This document shows, in pieces, positions 44,897-54,465 of a stretch of DNA of 64,000 nucleotides. This DNA comes from Paraburkholderia agricolaris (lineage in GTDB: Bacteria; Pseudomonadota; Gammaproteobacteria; Burkholderiales; Burkholderiaceae): contig NZ_QPER01000001.1 of NCBI RefSeq assembly GCF_009455635.1, positions 1,302,001-1,366,000 of the forward strand. The letters are read 5' to 3'. Position numbers and translations under genes: made by a program. The notes under the pieces are model-generated. The model had not been told where the DNA came from. It saw only the letters and a list, made by a program, of their open reading frames with translations, and searched no databases. Position 1 is the first letter of the stretch; every line of letters starts with the position of its first letter.

Positions 44897-45889
44897 ATGA
44901 ACCAAAATTACTCTTCCACACCGCTGGATGATTCTGCCGATGAAGACGCAAGCCGCACGGAGCGGGCCGCCGGCGCCACTGAGCGCGCCGGCGAACGCGA
45001 GGAGCGTGATCCTTTTCTCACCGCAATGGGCGAGCGTGTGCGCCTGCTGCGCGCGCGCCGCGGCATGACGCGCAAAACGCTGGCGACCGAAACCGGCTTG
45101 TCCGAGCGTCATCTGGCGAATCTGGAGTCCGGGGTGGGCAACGCGTCGGTGCTGGTGCTGCGGCAAATCGCAGCGACGCTGAACTGTCCGCTGGCTGAAG
45201 TCATCGGCGACGAAACCACCGCATCCGCCGAATGGCTGCTGATCCGCGAATTGCTGCAAGGGCGCGACCAGGCGGCGCTGCAGCGCGCCCGCGTGGCGCT
45301 TGCCGAGATGTTTGCGCAAGCGCCGCGCGACCCGCATCGCAGGGACCGGATCGCGCTGATTGGCTTGCGTGGGGCCGGCAAGTCGACCTTTGGGCGGATG
45401 CTGGCGCAGGAGCGCAAGGTGCCGTTCGTCGAACTCACGCGCGTGATCGAGCAACTGGCCGGCTGCCCGCCGTCCGAGATTCATTCCCTCTATGGCGCGA
45501 GCGCGTACCGGCGCTATGAGCATCGCGCGCTCGAGGCGGTGATTCAGGAACACGAGCGCGCGGTGATTGCGTCGCCGGGCGGGCTGGTGTCGGAGTCCGG
45601 CACCTTCAACGCACTGCTGTCGCACTGCTTCACCGTATGGCTGCAAGCCACGCCGGAAGAGCATATGCGCCGTGTCGTGGCGCAAGGCGACCTGCGCCCG
45701 ATGTCCGGTAACAAGGAGGCGATGGACGACCTCAAGCGCATCCTCGCGGGGCGCAGTGAGCTTTACGGCCGCGCCGACATGACCTTCGATACCAGCGAAA
45801 AAACCTTGGCCGACGCCTACTTGCAACTGCGCGACCGGCTTGCTGCAAGGCTCGCGGCCGAATCGCCGGATGAAGTACGGATCGGCTGA
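44897..45889 (+). CDS. boxR: BoxR: XRE-type repressor fused to a shikimate-kinase-like domain
   Basis: A 330-residue benzoyl-CoA-responsive regulator. The ATG at 44897 follows AAGAGGCAG; longer in-frame starts lack a ribosome site. After a Glu/Arg-rich tail, residues about 40-100 form the HTH_3 domain (T-R-K-T-L-A-T-E-T-G-L-S-E-R-H-L-A-N-L-E). Residues about 150-325 are shikimate-kinase-like with the P-loop G-L-R-G-A-G-K-S-T-F-G. In Azoarcus BoxR/BzdR this domain binds benzoyl-CoA rather than acting as a kinase. It lies between the two box operons and probably represses both. Confidence 0.95.
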   Translation: MNQNYSSTPLDDSADEDASRTERAAGATERAGEREERDPFLTAMGERVRLLRARRGMTRKTLATETGLSERHLANLESGVGNASVLVLRQIAATLNCPLAEVIGDETTASAEWLLIRELLQGRDQAALQRARVALAEMFAQAPRDPHRRDRIALIGLRGAGKSTFGRMLAQERKVPFVELTRVIEQLAGCPPSEIHSLYGASAYRRYEHRALEAVIQEHERAVIASPGGLVSESGTFNALLSHCFTVWLQATPEEHMRRVVAQGDLRPMSGNKEAMDDLKRILAGRSELYGRADMTFDTSEKTLADAYLQLRDRLAARLAAESPDEVRIG

Positions 45890-45923
45890 CGTGCAGTGGG
45901 GTTCCAGGGTTTACTAGCAAACA

Positions 45924-45965
45924 TGCACTAAAGTGCTTTACATGGGGTTGACGATGCACTATTGT
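45924..45965 (+). promoter_or_regulatory. boxCBA promoter with candidate BoxR operators
   Basis: TTTACA (45937-45942), 17-bp spacer and TATTGT (45960-45965) form a promoter. Upstream is a perfect GCACT-AA-AGTGC palindrome (45925-45936); a second TGCACTATTG overlaps the -10, just as GCACTAT overlaps the boxR -10. AGGAGA then precedes the boxC start. Confidence 0.6.
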
Positions 45966-46006
45966 TCGAGAAACAAGTTTCGCATCGTCCAGTCAGGAGA
46001 CGCCCC

Positions 46007-47677
46007 ATGTCCACAGCAGAAACCGCAATCGCGCCGGTCGATTACCGCACCGATCCCTCGCAGTACAAGCATTGGAAGCTGAGTTTCAACGGTCCGGTCG
46101 CGACCCTCGGCATCGATATCGCCGAGGACGGCGGCATCCGGGACGGTTACAAGCTGAAGCTGAATTCATACGACCTCGGGGTCGATATCGAATTGCACGA
46201 CGCGATACAGCGCATCCGCTTCGAACATCCTGAAGTCAGAACGGTCGTGCTGACGAGTCTCAAGGACCGGGTGTTCTGCTCGGGCGCGAACATCTTCATG
46301 CTGGGCCTCTCCACGCATGCGTGGAAGGTCAACTTCTGCAAGTTCACCAACGAAACGCGCAACGGTCTCGAAGACTCGTCGCGTTATTCGGGTCTGAAGT
46401 TTCTCGCTGCCGTGAACGGTGCGTGCGCGGGCGGCGGTTATGAACTCGCGCTCGCTTGCGACGAAATCTATCTGGTGGATGACCGCTCGTCGTCGGTATC
46501 GCTGCCGGAGGTGCCGCTGCTGGGCGTGCTGCCGGGCACCGGTGGCCTGACGCGCGTCACCGATAAACGCAAGGTGCGTCACGACCGTGCGGACATCTTC
46601 TGCACGGTGGTGGAAGGCATTCGCGGTGAGCGCGCGAAAGCATGGCGTCTCGTGGATGAAGTCGTGAAGCCGAATCAGTTCGACCAGGCGATTCAGGCAC
46701 GCGCGCTCGAACTCGCCGAACAAAGCGATCGTCCATCGGATGCGCAAGGCGTGATGCTCACGCGTATCGAACGCACCGATCGCGAAGACGGCCTGACTTA
46801 CAAAACGCTCGACGTCACGATCGATCGGGCGAAACGCATCGCCACTTTTACGGCCAGGGCGCCGCAAGCCGGACAACCCACCGGGATCGACGCGATCGTC
46901 GCCGCCGGCACGAGCTGGTGGCCGCTGCAGTTTGCGCGCGAACTCGACGATGCGATCCTGTCGATGCGCACCAACGAGCTCGACGTCGGCACCTGGGTCT
47001 TCAAGACCGAAGGCGATGCACGCAATCTGCTCGCCGCCGACGCCACGCTGATGCAGCACAAGGACCACTGGTTCGTGCGCGAAACCATCGGCCTCCTGCG
47101 CCGCACGCTGGCGCGTATCGACGTGTCGTCGCGTTCGCTATTCGCGCTGATCGAACCGGGCTCGTGCTTTGCGGGCACCTTCGCGGAACTCGCGTTTGCC
47201 TGCGACCGCAGCTATATGGCGGCACTGCCAAGCAACGAAGACGAAGAGCCGGCTATAACGCTGACAGAAGCTAACTTCGGTCTCTATCCGATGGTCACGC
47301 ATCAATCGCGCCTTGCGCGGCGCTTCTATGAAGAAGTCGAGCCGCTCGACGCGGTGCGCTCGAAGATCGGCCAGGCGATCAAACCGGTTGAAGCCGAGCG
47401 TCTGGGCCTCGTGACCGCTTCGCCCGACGATATCGATTGGGCCGACGAAATTCGCATCGCGCTCGAAGAACGTGCTGCCATGTCGCCGGATGCGTTGACC
47501 GGCCTGGAAGCGAATCTGCGCTTCAACGGCCCGGAAACCATGGAGACGCGTATTTTCGGGCGTCTCACCGCATGGCAGAACTGGATCTTCAACCGGCCGA
47601 ACGCAGTGGGCGAGAAGGGCGCGCTCAAGGTGTACGGCAAAGGCAGCAAGGCGCAATTCGACGTCTCACGTGTTTGA
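46007..47677 (+). CDS. boxC: 2,3-epoxybenzoyl-CoA dihydrolase (BoxC)
   Basis: A 556-residue crotonase-superfamily enzyme that opens the epoxidised ring without oxygen, releasing formate and dehydroadipyl-CoA semialdehyde. The ATG at 46007 follows AGGAGA. Crotonase features include R-T-V-V-L-T-S-L-K-D-R-V-F-C-S-G-A-N (about 80) and A-C-A-G-G-G-Y-E-L-A-L-A (oxyanion region). A second crotonase-like half (about 290-540) agrees with the large BoxC size. First gene of boxCBA. Confidence 0.95.
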   Translation: MSTAETAIAPVDYRTDPSQYKHWKLSFNGPVATLGIDIAEDGGIRDGYKLKLNSYDLGVDIELHDAIQRIRFEHPEVRTVVLTSLKDRVFCSGANIFMLGLSTHAWKVNFCKFTNETRNGLEDSSRYSGLKFLAAVNGACAGGGYELALACDEIYLVDDRSSSVSLPEVPLLGVLPGTGGLTRVTDKRKVRHDRADIFCTVVEGIRGERAKAWRLVDEVVKPNQFDQAIQARALELAEQSDRPSDAQGVMLTRIERTDREDGLTYKTLDVTIDRAKRIATFTARAPQAGQPTGIDAIVAAGTSWWPLQFARELDDAILSMRTNELDVGTWVFKTEGDARNLLAADATLMQHKDHWFVRETIGLLRRTLARIDVSSRSLFALIEPGSCFAGTFAELAFACDRSYMAALPSNEDEEPAITLTEANFGLYPMVTHQSRLARRFYEEVEPLDAVRSKIGQAIKPVEAERLGLVTASPDDIDWADEIRIALEERAAMSPDALTGLEANLRFNGPETMETRIFGRLTAWQNWIFNRPNAVGEKGALKVYGKGSKAQFDVSRV

Positions 47678-47774
47678 GTTTCTTCGACACGACACGACGT
47701 AACGTTTAGCGACGCCACCTGCCCGGCGCGCGCCTCTCATCCGCAAGCTCTGTATTCCGACCAGGGAACCGACC

Positions 47775-49202
47775 ATGTCTACGATCAATTACAGCGAAAA
47801 GATTCCGAACAACGTCAATCTCGCCGACGACCGCGCCCTGCAACGCGCGCTCGAACAATGGCAGCCGAATTTTCTGTCGTGGTGGGGCGATATGGGCCCG
47901 GAAGGCTCGCATGGCTACGACGTGTATCTGCGCACGGCGGTGAGCGTCGACGCGGGCGGCTGGGCGCATTTCGATCACGTGAAGATGCCGGATTATCGCT
48001 GGGGCATTTTCCTCACGCCCGGCGAGCAGGACCGCAAGATTCATTTCGGTGAGCACAAGGGCGAAGCGGCATGGCAGGACGTGCCCGGCGAGCATCGCGC
48101 GAATCTGCGCCGCATTATCGTGACGCAAGGCGATACGGAGCCGGCTTCGGTGGAGCAGCAGCGGCATCTGGGTTTGACCGCGCCGTCCATGTACGACCTG
48201 CGCAACCTGTTCCAGGTGAACGTGGAAGAGGGCCGCCACCTGTGGGCGATGGTCTATCTGCTGCACCGTTACTTCGGCCGCGACGGTCGTGAGGAAGCCG
48301 AAGCACTGCTCGGCCGCCGTTCGGGTGACGATGACAACCCACGCATTCTCGGCGCGTTCAACGAGAAAACGCCGGACTGGCTGGCGTTCTACATGTTCAC
48401 GTACTTTACCGACCGTGACGGCAAGTTCCAGTTGTCGGCACTCGCCGAGTCGGGTTTCGATCCGCTCGCACGCACCACGAAGTTCATGCTGACCGAAGAA
48501 GCGCATCACATGTTTGTCGGCGAATCGGGCGTGTCGCGCGTGATCCAGCGCACCGCGCAGGTGATGAACGAACTGGGCACGGACGACGTCGCGAAGATTC
48601 GCGCGGCCGGTGTGATCGATCTGCCGACTATCCAGCGTTATCTGAACTTCCATTATTCCGTGACGATCGACCTGTTCGGCGCCGATCATTCGTCGAATGC
48701 GGCTACGTTCTATAGCTCGGGCCTGAAGGGTCGCTATGAAGAGAACAAGCGCGACGACGATCATCAATTGAACGGTCAAAGCTACAAGCTGCTCGACGTG
48801 CAGAACGGCAAACTGGTGGAGCGCGAAGTACCGATGCTCAACGCGATGAACGAAGTGCTGCGCGACGACTACATTAAAGATTCGGTGGCGGGCGTCGGTC
48901 GCTGGAACAAGGTGCTCGAGAAGGCCGGAATCGATTTCCGCATGACGGTGCCGCATAAAGCGTTCAACCGCCAGATCGGCACCTTTGCGGGTACTCGTGT
49001 GTCGCCCGATGGCCGGGTGGTCAGCGAAACCGAGTGGGCCGCCAACGAAGCGAAGTGGCTCGCAACGCCGGAAGATCGTGCGTACGTCGCTTCGTTGATG
49101 GGCCGCGTGGTCGAGCCCGGCAAGTTCGCGAACTGGATTGCGCCGCCGGCCATGGGTGTGAACCGTCAGCCGGTCGATTTCGAGTACGTGCGTTTCAATT
49201 GA
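47775..49202 (+). CDS. boxB: Benzoyl-CoA 2,3-epoxidase, diiron subunit (BoxB)
   Basis: A 475-residue oxygenase of the diiron-carboxylate type that epoxidises benzoyl-CoA using electrons from BoxA. Candidate ligands lie in V-E-E-G-R-H-L (about residue 150) and T-E-E-A-H-H-M (about residue 240), the paired E-x-x-H pattern. The N-terminus ([12 protein letters not shown]) and length are those of BoxB. It is 97 bp after boxC and 58 bp before boxA. Confidence 0.95.
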   Translation: MSTINYSEKIPNNVNLADDRALQRALEQWQPNFLSWWGDMGPEGSHGYDVYLRTAVSVDAGGWAHFDHVKMPDYRWGIFLTPGEQDRKIHFGEHKGEAAWQDVPGEHRANLRRIIVTQGDTEPASVEQQRHLGLTAPSMYDLRNLFQVNVEEGRHLWAMVYLLHRYFGRDGREEAEALLGRRSGDDDNPRILGAFNEKTPDWLAFYMFTYFTDRDGKFQLSALAESGFDPLARTTKFMLTEEAHHMFVGESGVSRVIQRTAQVMNELGTDDVAKIRAAGVIDLPTIQRYLNFHYSVTIDLFGADHSSNAATFYSSGLKGRYEENKRDDDHQLNGQSYKLLDVQNGKLVEREVPMLNAMNEVLRDDYIKDSVAGVGRWNKVLEKAGIDFRMTVPHKAFNRQIGTFAGTRVSPDGRVVSETEWAANEAKWLATPEDRAYVASLMGRVVEPGKFANWIAPPAMGVNRQPVDFEYVRFN

Positions 49203-49260
49203 GTACGGTGATTGGAAACGCGCGGTGTCGTATTCGCGCGAATATAGGGTGGAGGAAGTC

Positions 49261-50499
49261 ATGAACGGCCCAGTATCGATCGAAGTTCTCAGGCAGCATC
49301 TGATCGATCCGGAAATCTGCATTCGCTGCAATACGTGCGAAGAGACTTGCCCGGTCGATGCGATCACGCACGACGAGAACAACTATGTCGTCAAGGCGGA
49401 TGTTTGCAACGGCTGCATGGCGTGCGTGCCACCGTGTCCCACCGGCGCGATCGATAACTGGCGCACCGTGCTGAAGGCCGACGCATATCCCATTGACGAG
49501 CAACTCAAATGGGACGTGCTGCCGGAGCAGAACACGATGGCCGTGCCGGCGCCGGAAGAGGGCGACACCGGCGCATCGGGCGATGCGCCGGCAGACGCGA
49601 GCGGTATCGAAGTCGATACCGTGCGCGGCTCGGTCGTGCCGCCATGGTCTGCCGCGAAGCCCTACGTGAATCTCTATACCCACAAGGCGCCGACTACCGC
49701 AACGGTGGTCGGCAACTACCGGCTCACCGACGCTTCGACCGATAGCGATATCCATCACATCGTGCTCGATTTCGGTTCGATGCCGTTCCCTGTTCTGGAA
49801 GGCCAGTCGATCGGCATCCTGCCGCCTGGAGCCGCCGCCGATGGCCGCACGCATCACGCGCGGCAATATTCGATTGCGAGCCCACGCGACGGCGAACGCC
49901 CTGGCTATAACAACGTTTCACTTACCGTGAAGCGGGTTTCCCGACAGCATGGCGACGCGCTCGATGGAGTCTGCTCGAACTATCTGTGCGATCTGAAAAA
50001 GGGCGACGTGGTGAGCGTGATCGGCCCGTTCGGCGGCACGTTCCTGATGCCGAATCATCCGAACTCGCATCTGCTGATGATTTGCACGGGCACCGGATCG
50101 GCGCCGATGCGCGCGATGACCGAGTACCGTAGGCGGCGGCGCCTGAAAGGCGCGACCGGCAAGCTGATGTTGTTCTTCGGCGCGCGCACCAAGGAAGAGT
50201 TGCCGTACTTCGGCCCGTTGACGAATCTGCCGAAGGATTTCATCGACACGAACCTGGCGTTCTCGCGTACGCCGGGTCAGCCCAAGCGCTACGTGCAGGA
50301 CGCGATGCGTGAGCGTGGGGTGGACGTCGCGCACATGCTCAAGGACGACAACACGCATATCTACGTGTGCGGATTGAAGGGCATGGAAGACGGTGTGCTG
50401 CAGGCGCTCAAGGAAATCGGCGAACAGCATCAACTCGACTGGGAAGCGCTGTGGATGAAGCTGAAGCGGGAAGGGCGGTTGCATCTGGAGACGTATTGA
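49261..50499 (+). CDS. boxA: Benzoyl-CoA 2,3-epoxidase, reductase subunit (BoxA)
   Basis: A 412-residue NADPH-dependent reductase. The ATG at 49261 follows GGAGGAAG. Two [4Fe-4S] ferredoxin motifs, C-x2-C-x2-C-x3-C ([12 protein letters not shown] and [12 protein letters not shown]), occupy residues 15-70. A linker leads to a ferredoxin-NADP reductase domain with the FAD motif R-Q-Y-S-I-A-S and the NADPH region C-T-G-T-G-S-A-P. It passes electrons to BoxB. Last gene of boxCBA, followed by a terminator. Confidence 0.95.
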   Translation: MNGPVSIEVLRQHLIDPEICIRCNTCEETCPVDAITHDENNYVVKADVCNGCMACVPPCPTGAIDNWRTVLKADAYPIDEQLKWDVLPEQNTMAVPAPEEGDTGASGDAPADASGIEVDTVRGSVVPPWSAAKPYVNLYTHKAPTTATVVGNYRLTDASTDSDIHHIVLDFGSMPFPVLEGQSIGILPPGAAADGRTHHARQYSIASPRDGERPGYNNVSLTVKRVSRQHGDALDGVCSNYLCDLKKGDVVSVIGPFGGTFLMPNHPNSHLLMICTGTGSAPMRAMTEYRRRRRLKGATGKLMLFFGARTKEELPYFGPLTNLPKDFIDTNLAFSRTPGQPKRYVQDAMRERGVDVAHMLKDDNTHIYVCGLKGMEDGVLQALKEIGEQHQLDWEALWMKLKREGRLHLETY

Positions 50500-50549
50500 A
50501 CGGGTAAGCGAGCTGCCAAGCCGCGAGAGCGATCTCACGCACTAGTATG

Positions 50550-50587
50550 AAAACCGGCTGACCGTGAAAAACGCAGCCGGTTTTTTT
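50550..50587. terminator. Bidirectional terminator between boxA and the TetR gene
   Basis: AAAACCGGCTG (50550-50560) pairs with CAGCCGGTTTT (50574-50584) over a 13-base loop, and T continues to 50587. On the minus strand the stem is followed by four T, so it can serve both convergent genes. Confidence 0.9.
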
Positions 50588-50592
50588 GCTTT

Positions 50593-51318
50593 CTATCTGG
50601 ACGGGTCCGCGCCGTCCTCGTGCTGCGCCGGCGACACCGCGCCACACGCGCGGATCACCAACTGCACGACTTCCTCCGTGGTTGCTTCGAATGCCTTCTG
50701 TGTCAGCGCGCGCTTGCCTTTAAGCGCGCGAATCTGCGCGTCGAAGTCGGCGTAATGCTGGGTAGTCGCCCAGATCATGTACATCAATGTTTGCGCATTC
50801 ACCGGCGCCAGCAGTCCGCGTGCGATCCAGTTGTCGATCACCTTCACTCTGCTGTCCAGCCAGGGCTTCACGCGCCCCGTGAGAATGTCCTCCATGTGTT
50901 CCGCGCCGTGAATGATCTCGCTCGCCCACACTTTCGAGCCTAAGGGCCGGCGGCGCGACAACTCCATTTTCGCGCGTACGTATCCGCCGATCGCTTCGAC
51001 CGGATCGTCGCTGCACTCGAACGTATCCGCCGCGCGGTGCCAGTCCTCGAACAGGTCTTCCAGCACACGCCGGTACAGCGCGAGCTTTGTTGGGAAGTAG
51101 TAATGCAGGTTAGCTTTCGGTAAGCCTGCGCGCTCCGCGATCATCGCCGTGCTGGTGCCGTCGAGTCCTCGTTCCGCGAAAACGGCTTCGGCGCACGCCA
51201 ACAAATGCGTTTCATTCGACTCGCGAATGTGCGCCTTGCGCCGCCGCAAAGGTGCGGGCGTTTCGTCCTTTGTCTCGTTGTTTTCGGTGATGTCGGCAGC
51301 CACGTTGTCGTCTCTCAT
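50593..51318 (-). CDS. TetR-family regulator, RutR-like
   Basis: A 241-residue regulator (starts between 51390 and 51318 are possible; GAAGG five bases before the ATG at 51318 favours the shortest). The TetR HTH spans about 20-65 (T-S-T-A-M-I-A-E-R-A-G-L-P-K-A-N-L-H-Y-Y-F). The C-terminal domain with W-A-S-E-I-I-H-G-A and W-I-A-R-G-L-L matches the RutR group, which in E. coli responds to uracil and thymine. It is divergent from the pyrimidine-degradation operon, where a RutR-like box overlaps the promoter, so it is probably its repressor. Confidence 0.9.
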   Translation of the reverse strand: MRDDNVAADITENNETKDETPAPLRRRKAHIRESNETHLLACAEAVFAERGLDGTSTAMIAERAGLPKANLHYYFPTKLALYRRVLEDLFEDWHRAADTFECSDDPVEAIGGYVRAKMELSRRRPLGSKVWASEIIHGAEHMEDILTGRVKPWLDSRVKVIDNWIARGLLAPVNAQTLMYMIWATTQHYADFDAQIRALKGKRALTQKAFEATTEEVVQLVIRACGAVSPAQHEDGADPSR

Positions 51319-51464
51319 GTTGGCCTTCATCGGCATGTGTGCCGCGTCGCGCTTCATTCTAGTCGTTTGAGCGCGGATGGGCGCACGCATTCGATACCGC
51401 CGATAAACGCGTGCTGCACTGCAATGGCACGCTTCTCGCTATGTTTTCCACCGTACGAAAGGTG

Positions 51465-51510
51465 TTGATTTGGCGGGCTTAATCGTCTACAACCTGTCCA
51501 ACTGGACAGG
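51465..51510 (+). promoter_or_regulatory. Promoter and RutR-like operator of the pyrimidine operon
   Basis: TTGATT (51465-51470), 17-bp spacer and TACAAC (51488-51493) are followed at once by CCTGTCCA-AC-TGGACAGG (51493-51510), a perfect palindrome. Its core, TGTCCA-nn-TGGACA, resembles the known RutR box TTGACCA-nn-TGGTCAA. The position at the transcription start suits repression. Confidence 0.7.
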
Positions 51511-51659
51511 ATTGAGAGAGCGGGCGATGCCCCAGGGTTTGCCCTCTGAACAGGAGGCGATCGAAAGCATCGAGTGTGCACCGCCGCCGTGCGGCCACGC
51601 CCCAAAACCCGCCGCCCCTGCACCAGTTTCATGTCGGTTCACCGAAAGGAGCGAGACGA

Positions 51660-52940
51660 ATGAACGCGGTATCCGAAGCGCTGAAGAGCGCAGAACCCAC
51701 TACGTCGATCAAGGTCGACGGCAAGCGGTTGTGGGACAGCCTGATGACGATGGCGAAGATCGGCGCGACGCCCAAAGGCGGCGTCTGCCGGCTGGCGCTG
51801 ACCGACCTCGACAAACAGGGACGTGACCTGATCGTGAGCTGGGCGAAGGAAGCCGGCTGCACGGTCAGTGTCGATCAGATGGGCAATGTGTTCATGCGCC
51901 GCACCGGCCGCAATCCCGCTGCATTGCCGGTCATGACCGGCTCGCACGCGGACTCGCAGCCAACCGGCGGCCGCTTCGACGGCATCTATGGCGTGCTCGG
52001 CGGACTCGAAGTAATTCGCAGTCTGAACGACCATGGCATCGAGACAGAACATCCGGTTGAAGTGGTGATCTGGACTAACGAAGAAGGCTCGCGTTTCGCG
52101 CCTGCAATGGTTGCCTCCGGTGTGTTTGCCGGCGTCTTCACGCTGGACTACGGTCTCTCGCGTAAGGACGTGGACGGCAAGACCATCGGCGAGGAACTCA
52201 AACGGATCGGCTATGCCGGCGATCTTCCTTGTGGCGGCCGCCCCTTGCACGCCGCGTTCGAATTGCACATCGAGCAAGGGCCGATTCTCGAAGCCGAGCA
52301 AAAAACCATTGGCGTGGTGACCGATGCGCAAGGTCAGCGCTGGTACGAAATCACGCTGACGGGGCAAGAGGCTCACGCAGGTCCCACGCCTATGCCGCGC
52401 CGTCGCGATGCTTTGCTCGGCGCCGCGCGCGTGGTCGATCTGGTCAATCGCATCGGGCTGGATAACGCGCCGTTCGGCTGCGCGACGGTCGGCATGATGC
52501 AGGTCTATCCGAACTCGCGCAATGTGATTCCCGGTCGTGTGTTCTTCACGGTCGATTTTCGTCATCCGGACGATGCCGTGCTCGCGAAGATGGATGCCGC
52601 GTTGCGTCAAGGCGTGGCGGATATCACGAGCGCGATTGGTCTGGAAACCGAACTCGAACAGATCTTTTACTACGCGCCAGTGGCTTTCGACGAAGCCTGC
52701 GTGAAGTCCGTGCGCGCCGCGGCCGAACGCTTCGGCTACCCGCATCGCAACATGGTGTCCGGTGCGGGACACGACGCCTGCTATCTGTCGCAAGTCGCAC
52801 CGACCTCGATGGTGTTTGTGCCGTGCGTCGACGGGATCAGTCACAACGAGATCGAAGACGCCACCTTCGAATGGATCGAAGCGGGCGCCAACGTGCTATT
52901 GCACGCGATGCTCGGACGAGCGTGCGAGCCGGTTTCATAA
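51660..52940 (+). CDS. N-carbamoyl-beta-alanine amidohydrolase (beta-ureidopropionase-like, M20/HyuC type)
   Basis: A 426-residue zinc hydrolase that would finish pyrimidine breakdown, giving beta-alanine, CO2 and ammonia. The ATG at 51660 follows AAAGGAG. Metal and substrate motifs: G-S-H-A-D-S-Q-P-T-G-G-R-F-D-G, N-E-E-G-S-R-F, H-I-E-Q-G-P-I-L and G-A-G-H-D-A near residue 365. Close relatives accept N-carbamoyl-L-amino acids (HyuC, AmaB), so context decides the call. First gene of the operon. Confidence 0.88.
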   Translation: MNAVSEALKSAEPTTSIKVDGKRLWDSLMTMAKIGATPKGGVCRLALTDLDKQGRDLIVSWAKEAGCTVSVDQMGNVFMRRTGRNPAALPVMTGSHADSQPTGGRFDGIYGVLGGLEVIRSLNDHGIETEHPVEVVIWTNEEGSRFAPAMVASGVFAGVFTLDYGLSRKDVDGKTIGEELKRIGYAGDLPCGGRPLHAAFELHIEQGPILEAEQKTIGVVTDAQGQRWYEITLTGQEAHAGPTPMPRRRDALLGAARVVDLVNRIGLDNAPFGCATVGMMQVYPNSRNVIPGRVFFTVDFRHPDDAVLAKMDAALRQGVADITSAIGLETELEQIFYYAPVAFDEACVKSVRAAAERFGYPHRNMVSGAGHDACYLSQVAPTSMVFVPCVDGISHNEIEDATFEWIEAGANVLLHAMLGRACEPVS

Positions 52941-53048
52941 CGCTTTAGCGGTAGCCTCACCGTAGTGCCCATAAAACAAGCCGTCCCGGCTCCGCGTCAG
53001 CGCAGCCGGCAGGACCGGCTACGTCCTCACATCGAAGAAGGAACGTGT

Positions 53049-54398
53049 ATGGCCATCAAGCAAACCGGCGATATTGCGGCTCACCGTCTATCGGCCGATC
53101 AACTCTCGTGCGAGTTCTCGGACATTGCGCCGCTGCTCGACGCGAGTGCCGCGGCTGCGGCGGCGAGCCGCTGTCATTACTGTTACGACGCGCCCTGTGT
53201 GAACGCGTGTCCGACGCAAATCGACATTCCCAGTTTCATTCGCAAGATCGGCAACGGCAATCTGAAGGGCGCGGCCGTCGACATTCTGTCGGCGAATCCG
53301 TTAGGCGGCATGTGCGCGCGCGTTTGCCCGACCGAGATCCTGTGCGAAGGGGCTTGCGTGCGCAACCATCAGGATGCGAAGCCGGTGGCGATCGGCGCGC
53401 TGCAACGGCATGCGACTGATTGGGCGATGGCGCGCGGTGAAGTGCTGTTCAAGCGTGCGGCCGAAACAGGGCGGCATGTCGCGGTGGTCGGTGCGGGACC
53501 GGCTGGCCTGGCGTGTGCGCATCGGCTTGCGTTGGCCGGCCATAACGTGACCATCTATGACGCGCACGAGAAAGCGGGCGGCCTGAACGAATACGGCATC
53601 GCCGCTTATAAAACCGTCGACGATTTTGCCCAGCGCGAAGTGGCGTGGCTGTGCTCGATCGGCGGCATAGAAATCAGGCATGGCGTAACGCTTGGACGCG
53701 ACGTGGATCTCGACACGCTGCGCAAACAGCATGACGCGGTCTTCCTCGCGATCGGTCTGACGGGCGTGCGCGCGTTGGCGATGGAAGGCGAGGACCTGAG
53801 TGGCGTGATGAACGCGGTGGATTTCATCGAGCAGGTGCGCACCGCGAACGATTTCGGCACAGTGCCGGTGGGCCGCCGGGTCGTTGTGATCGGCGGTGGC
53901 AATACGGCCGTGGATGCGGCCGTGCAAAGCCGCAAGCTCGGCGCGAGCTCGGTGACGATGGTGTATCGGCGTGGCGTCGAATCGATGAGCGCGACGTGGG
54001 CGGAACGCGACTTCGCGCAGACCAACGGCGTCACGCTGGTCACGCACGCAACGCCGGTACGTTTGATTGGAGACGGTGGCGTGGTCATCGGCGTCGAGTT
54101 TGAACGTACGTCAGGCGATGGCAATCATGAACGCTTCGTAGTCGAGGCCGATATGGTGCTCAAGGCCATTGGACAGACCCTGGTGCCCGTCGGTATCGAG
54201 CGCGAATTGCTGACGCTGGACGGCAGCCGCATTGCTGTCGACGCAAACGGACAAACCTTGTTGTGTGGCGTGTGGGCGGGCGGCGATTGCGCGGCAACGG
54301 GTGGGATCGATCTGACGGTGCAAGCGGTGCAGGACGGCAAGACCGCTGCTGCCGCGATTGACGCCGAATTCGCCCGTACGGCCGTCAAAGCCGCGTAA
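53049..54398 (+). CDS. preT: NAD-dependent dihydropyrimidine dehydrogenase, PreT subunit
   Basis: A 449-residue flavoprotein subunit reducing uracil and thymine with PreA. The ATG at 53049 follows AAGGA. N-terminal [4Fe-4S]-type Cys clusters (C-H-Y-C-Y-D-A-P-C and C-A-R-V-C-P-T-E-I-L-C-E-G-A-C), an FAD motif V-V-G-A-G-P-A-G-L-A-C-A (about 145) and an NADH motif V-I-G-G-G-N-T-A-V-D (about 280) are as in GltD-like PreT. The start 30 codons upstream has no ribosome site. Confidence 0.93.
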   Translation: MAIKQTGDIAAHRLSADQLSCEFSDIAPLLDASAAAAAASRCHYCYDAPCVNACPTQIDIPSFIRKIGNGNLKGAAVDILSANPLGGMCARVCPTEILCEGACVRNHQDAKPVAIGALQRHATDWAMARGEVLFKRAAETGRHVAVVGAGPAGLACAHRLALAGHNVTIYDAHEKAGGLNEYGIAAYKTVDDFAQREVAWLCSIGGIEIRHGVTLGRDVDLDTLRKQHDAVFLAIGLTGVRALAMEGEDLSGVMNAVDFIEQVRTANDFGTVPVGRRVVVIGGGNTAVDAAVQSRKLGASSVTMVYRRGVESMSATWAERDFAQTNGVTLVTHATPVRLIGDGGVVIGVEFERTSGDGNHERFVVEADMVLKAIGQTLVPVGIERELLTLDGSRIAVDANGQTLLCGVWAGGDCAATGGIDLTVQAVQDGKTAAAAIDAEFARTAVKAA

Positions 54399-54465
54399 GG
54401 CGACATAAACCTGCCTTAGCTACGCATCACACAAGATAAAACAGCAGTCCCCCAAGGAGCCGAAC

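Noticed and set aside
45345..45889. Shikimate kinase as a separate gene
   Set aside because: It is in frame with the XRE domain in one protein of BoxR length; the fusion is the known BoxR architecture.
47706..49382. Long antisense open frame (558 codons) opposite boxB
   Set aside because: The plus strand encodes BoxB with diiron motifs and a full operon context; high GC makes long antisense frames common and this one is His/Arg-rich without a known fold.
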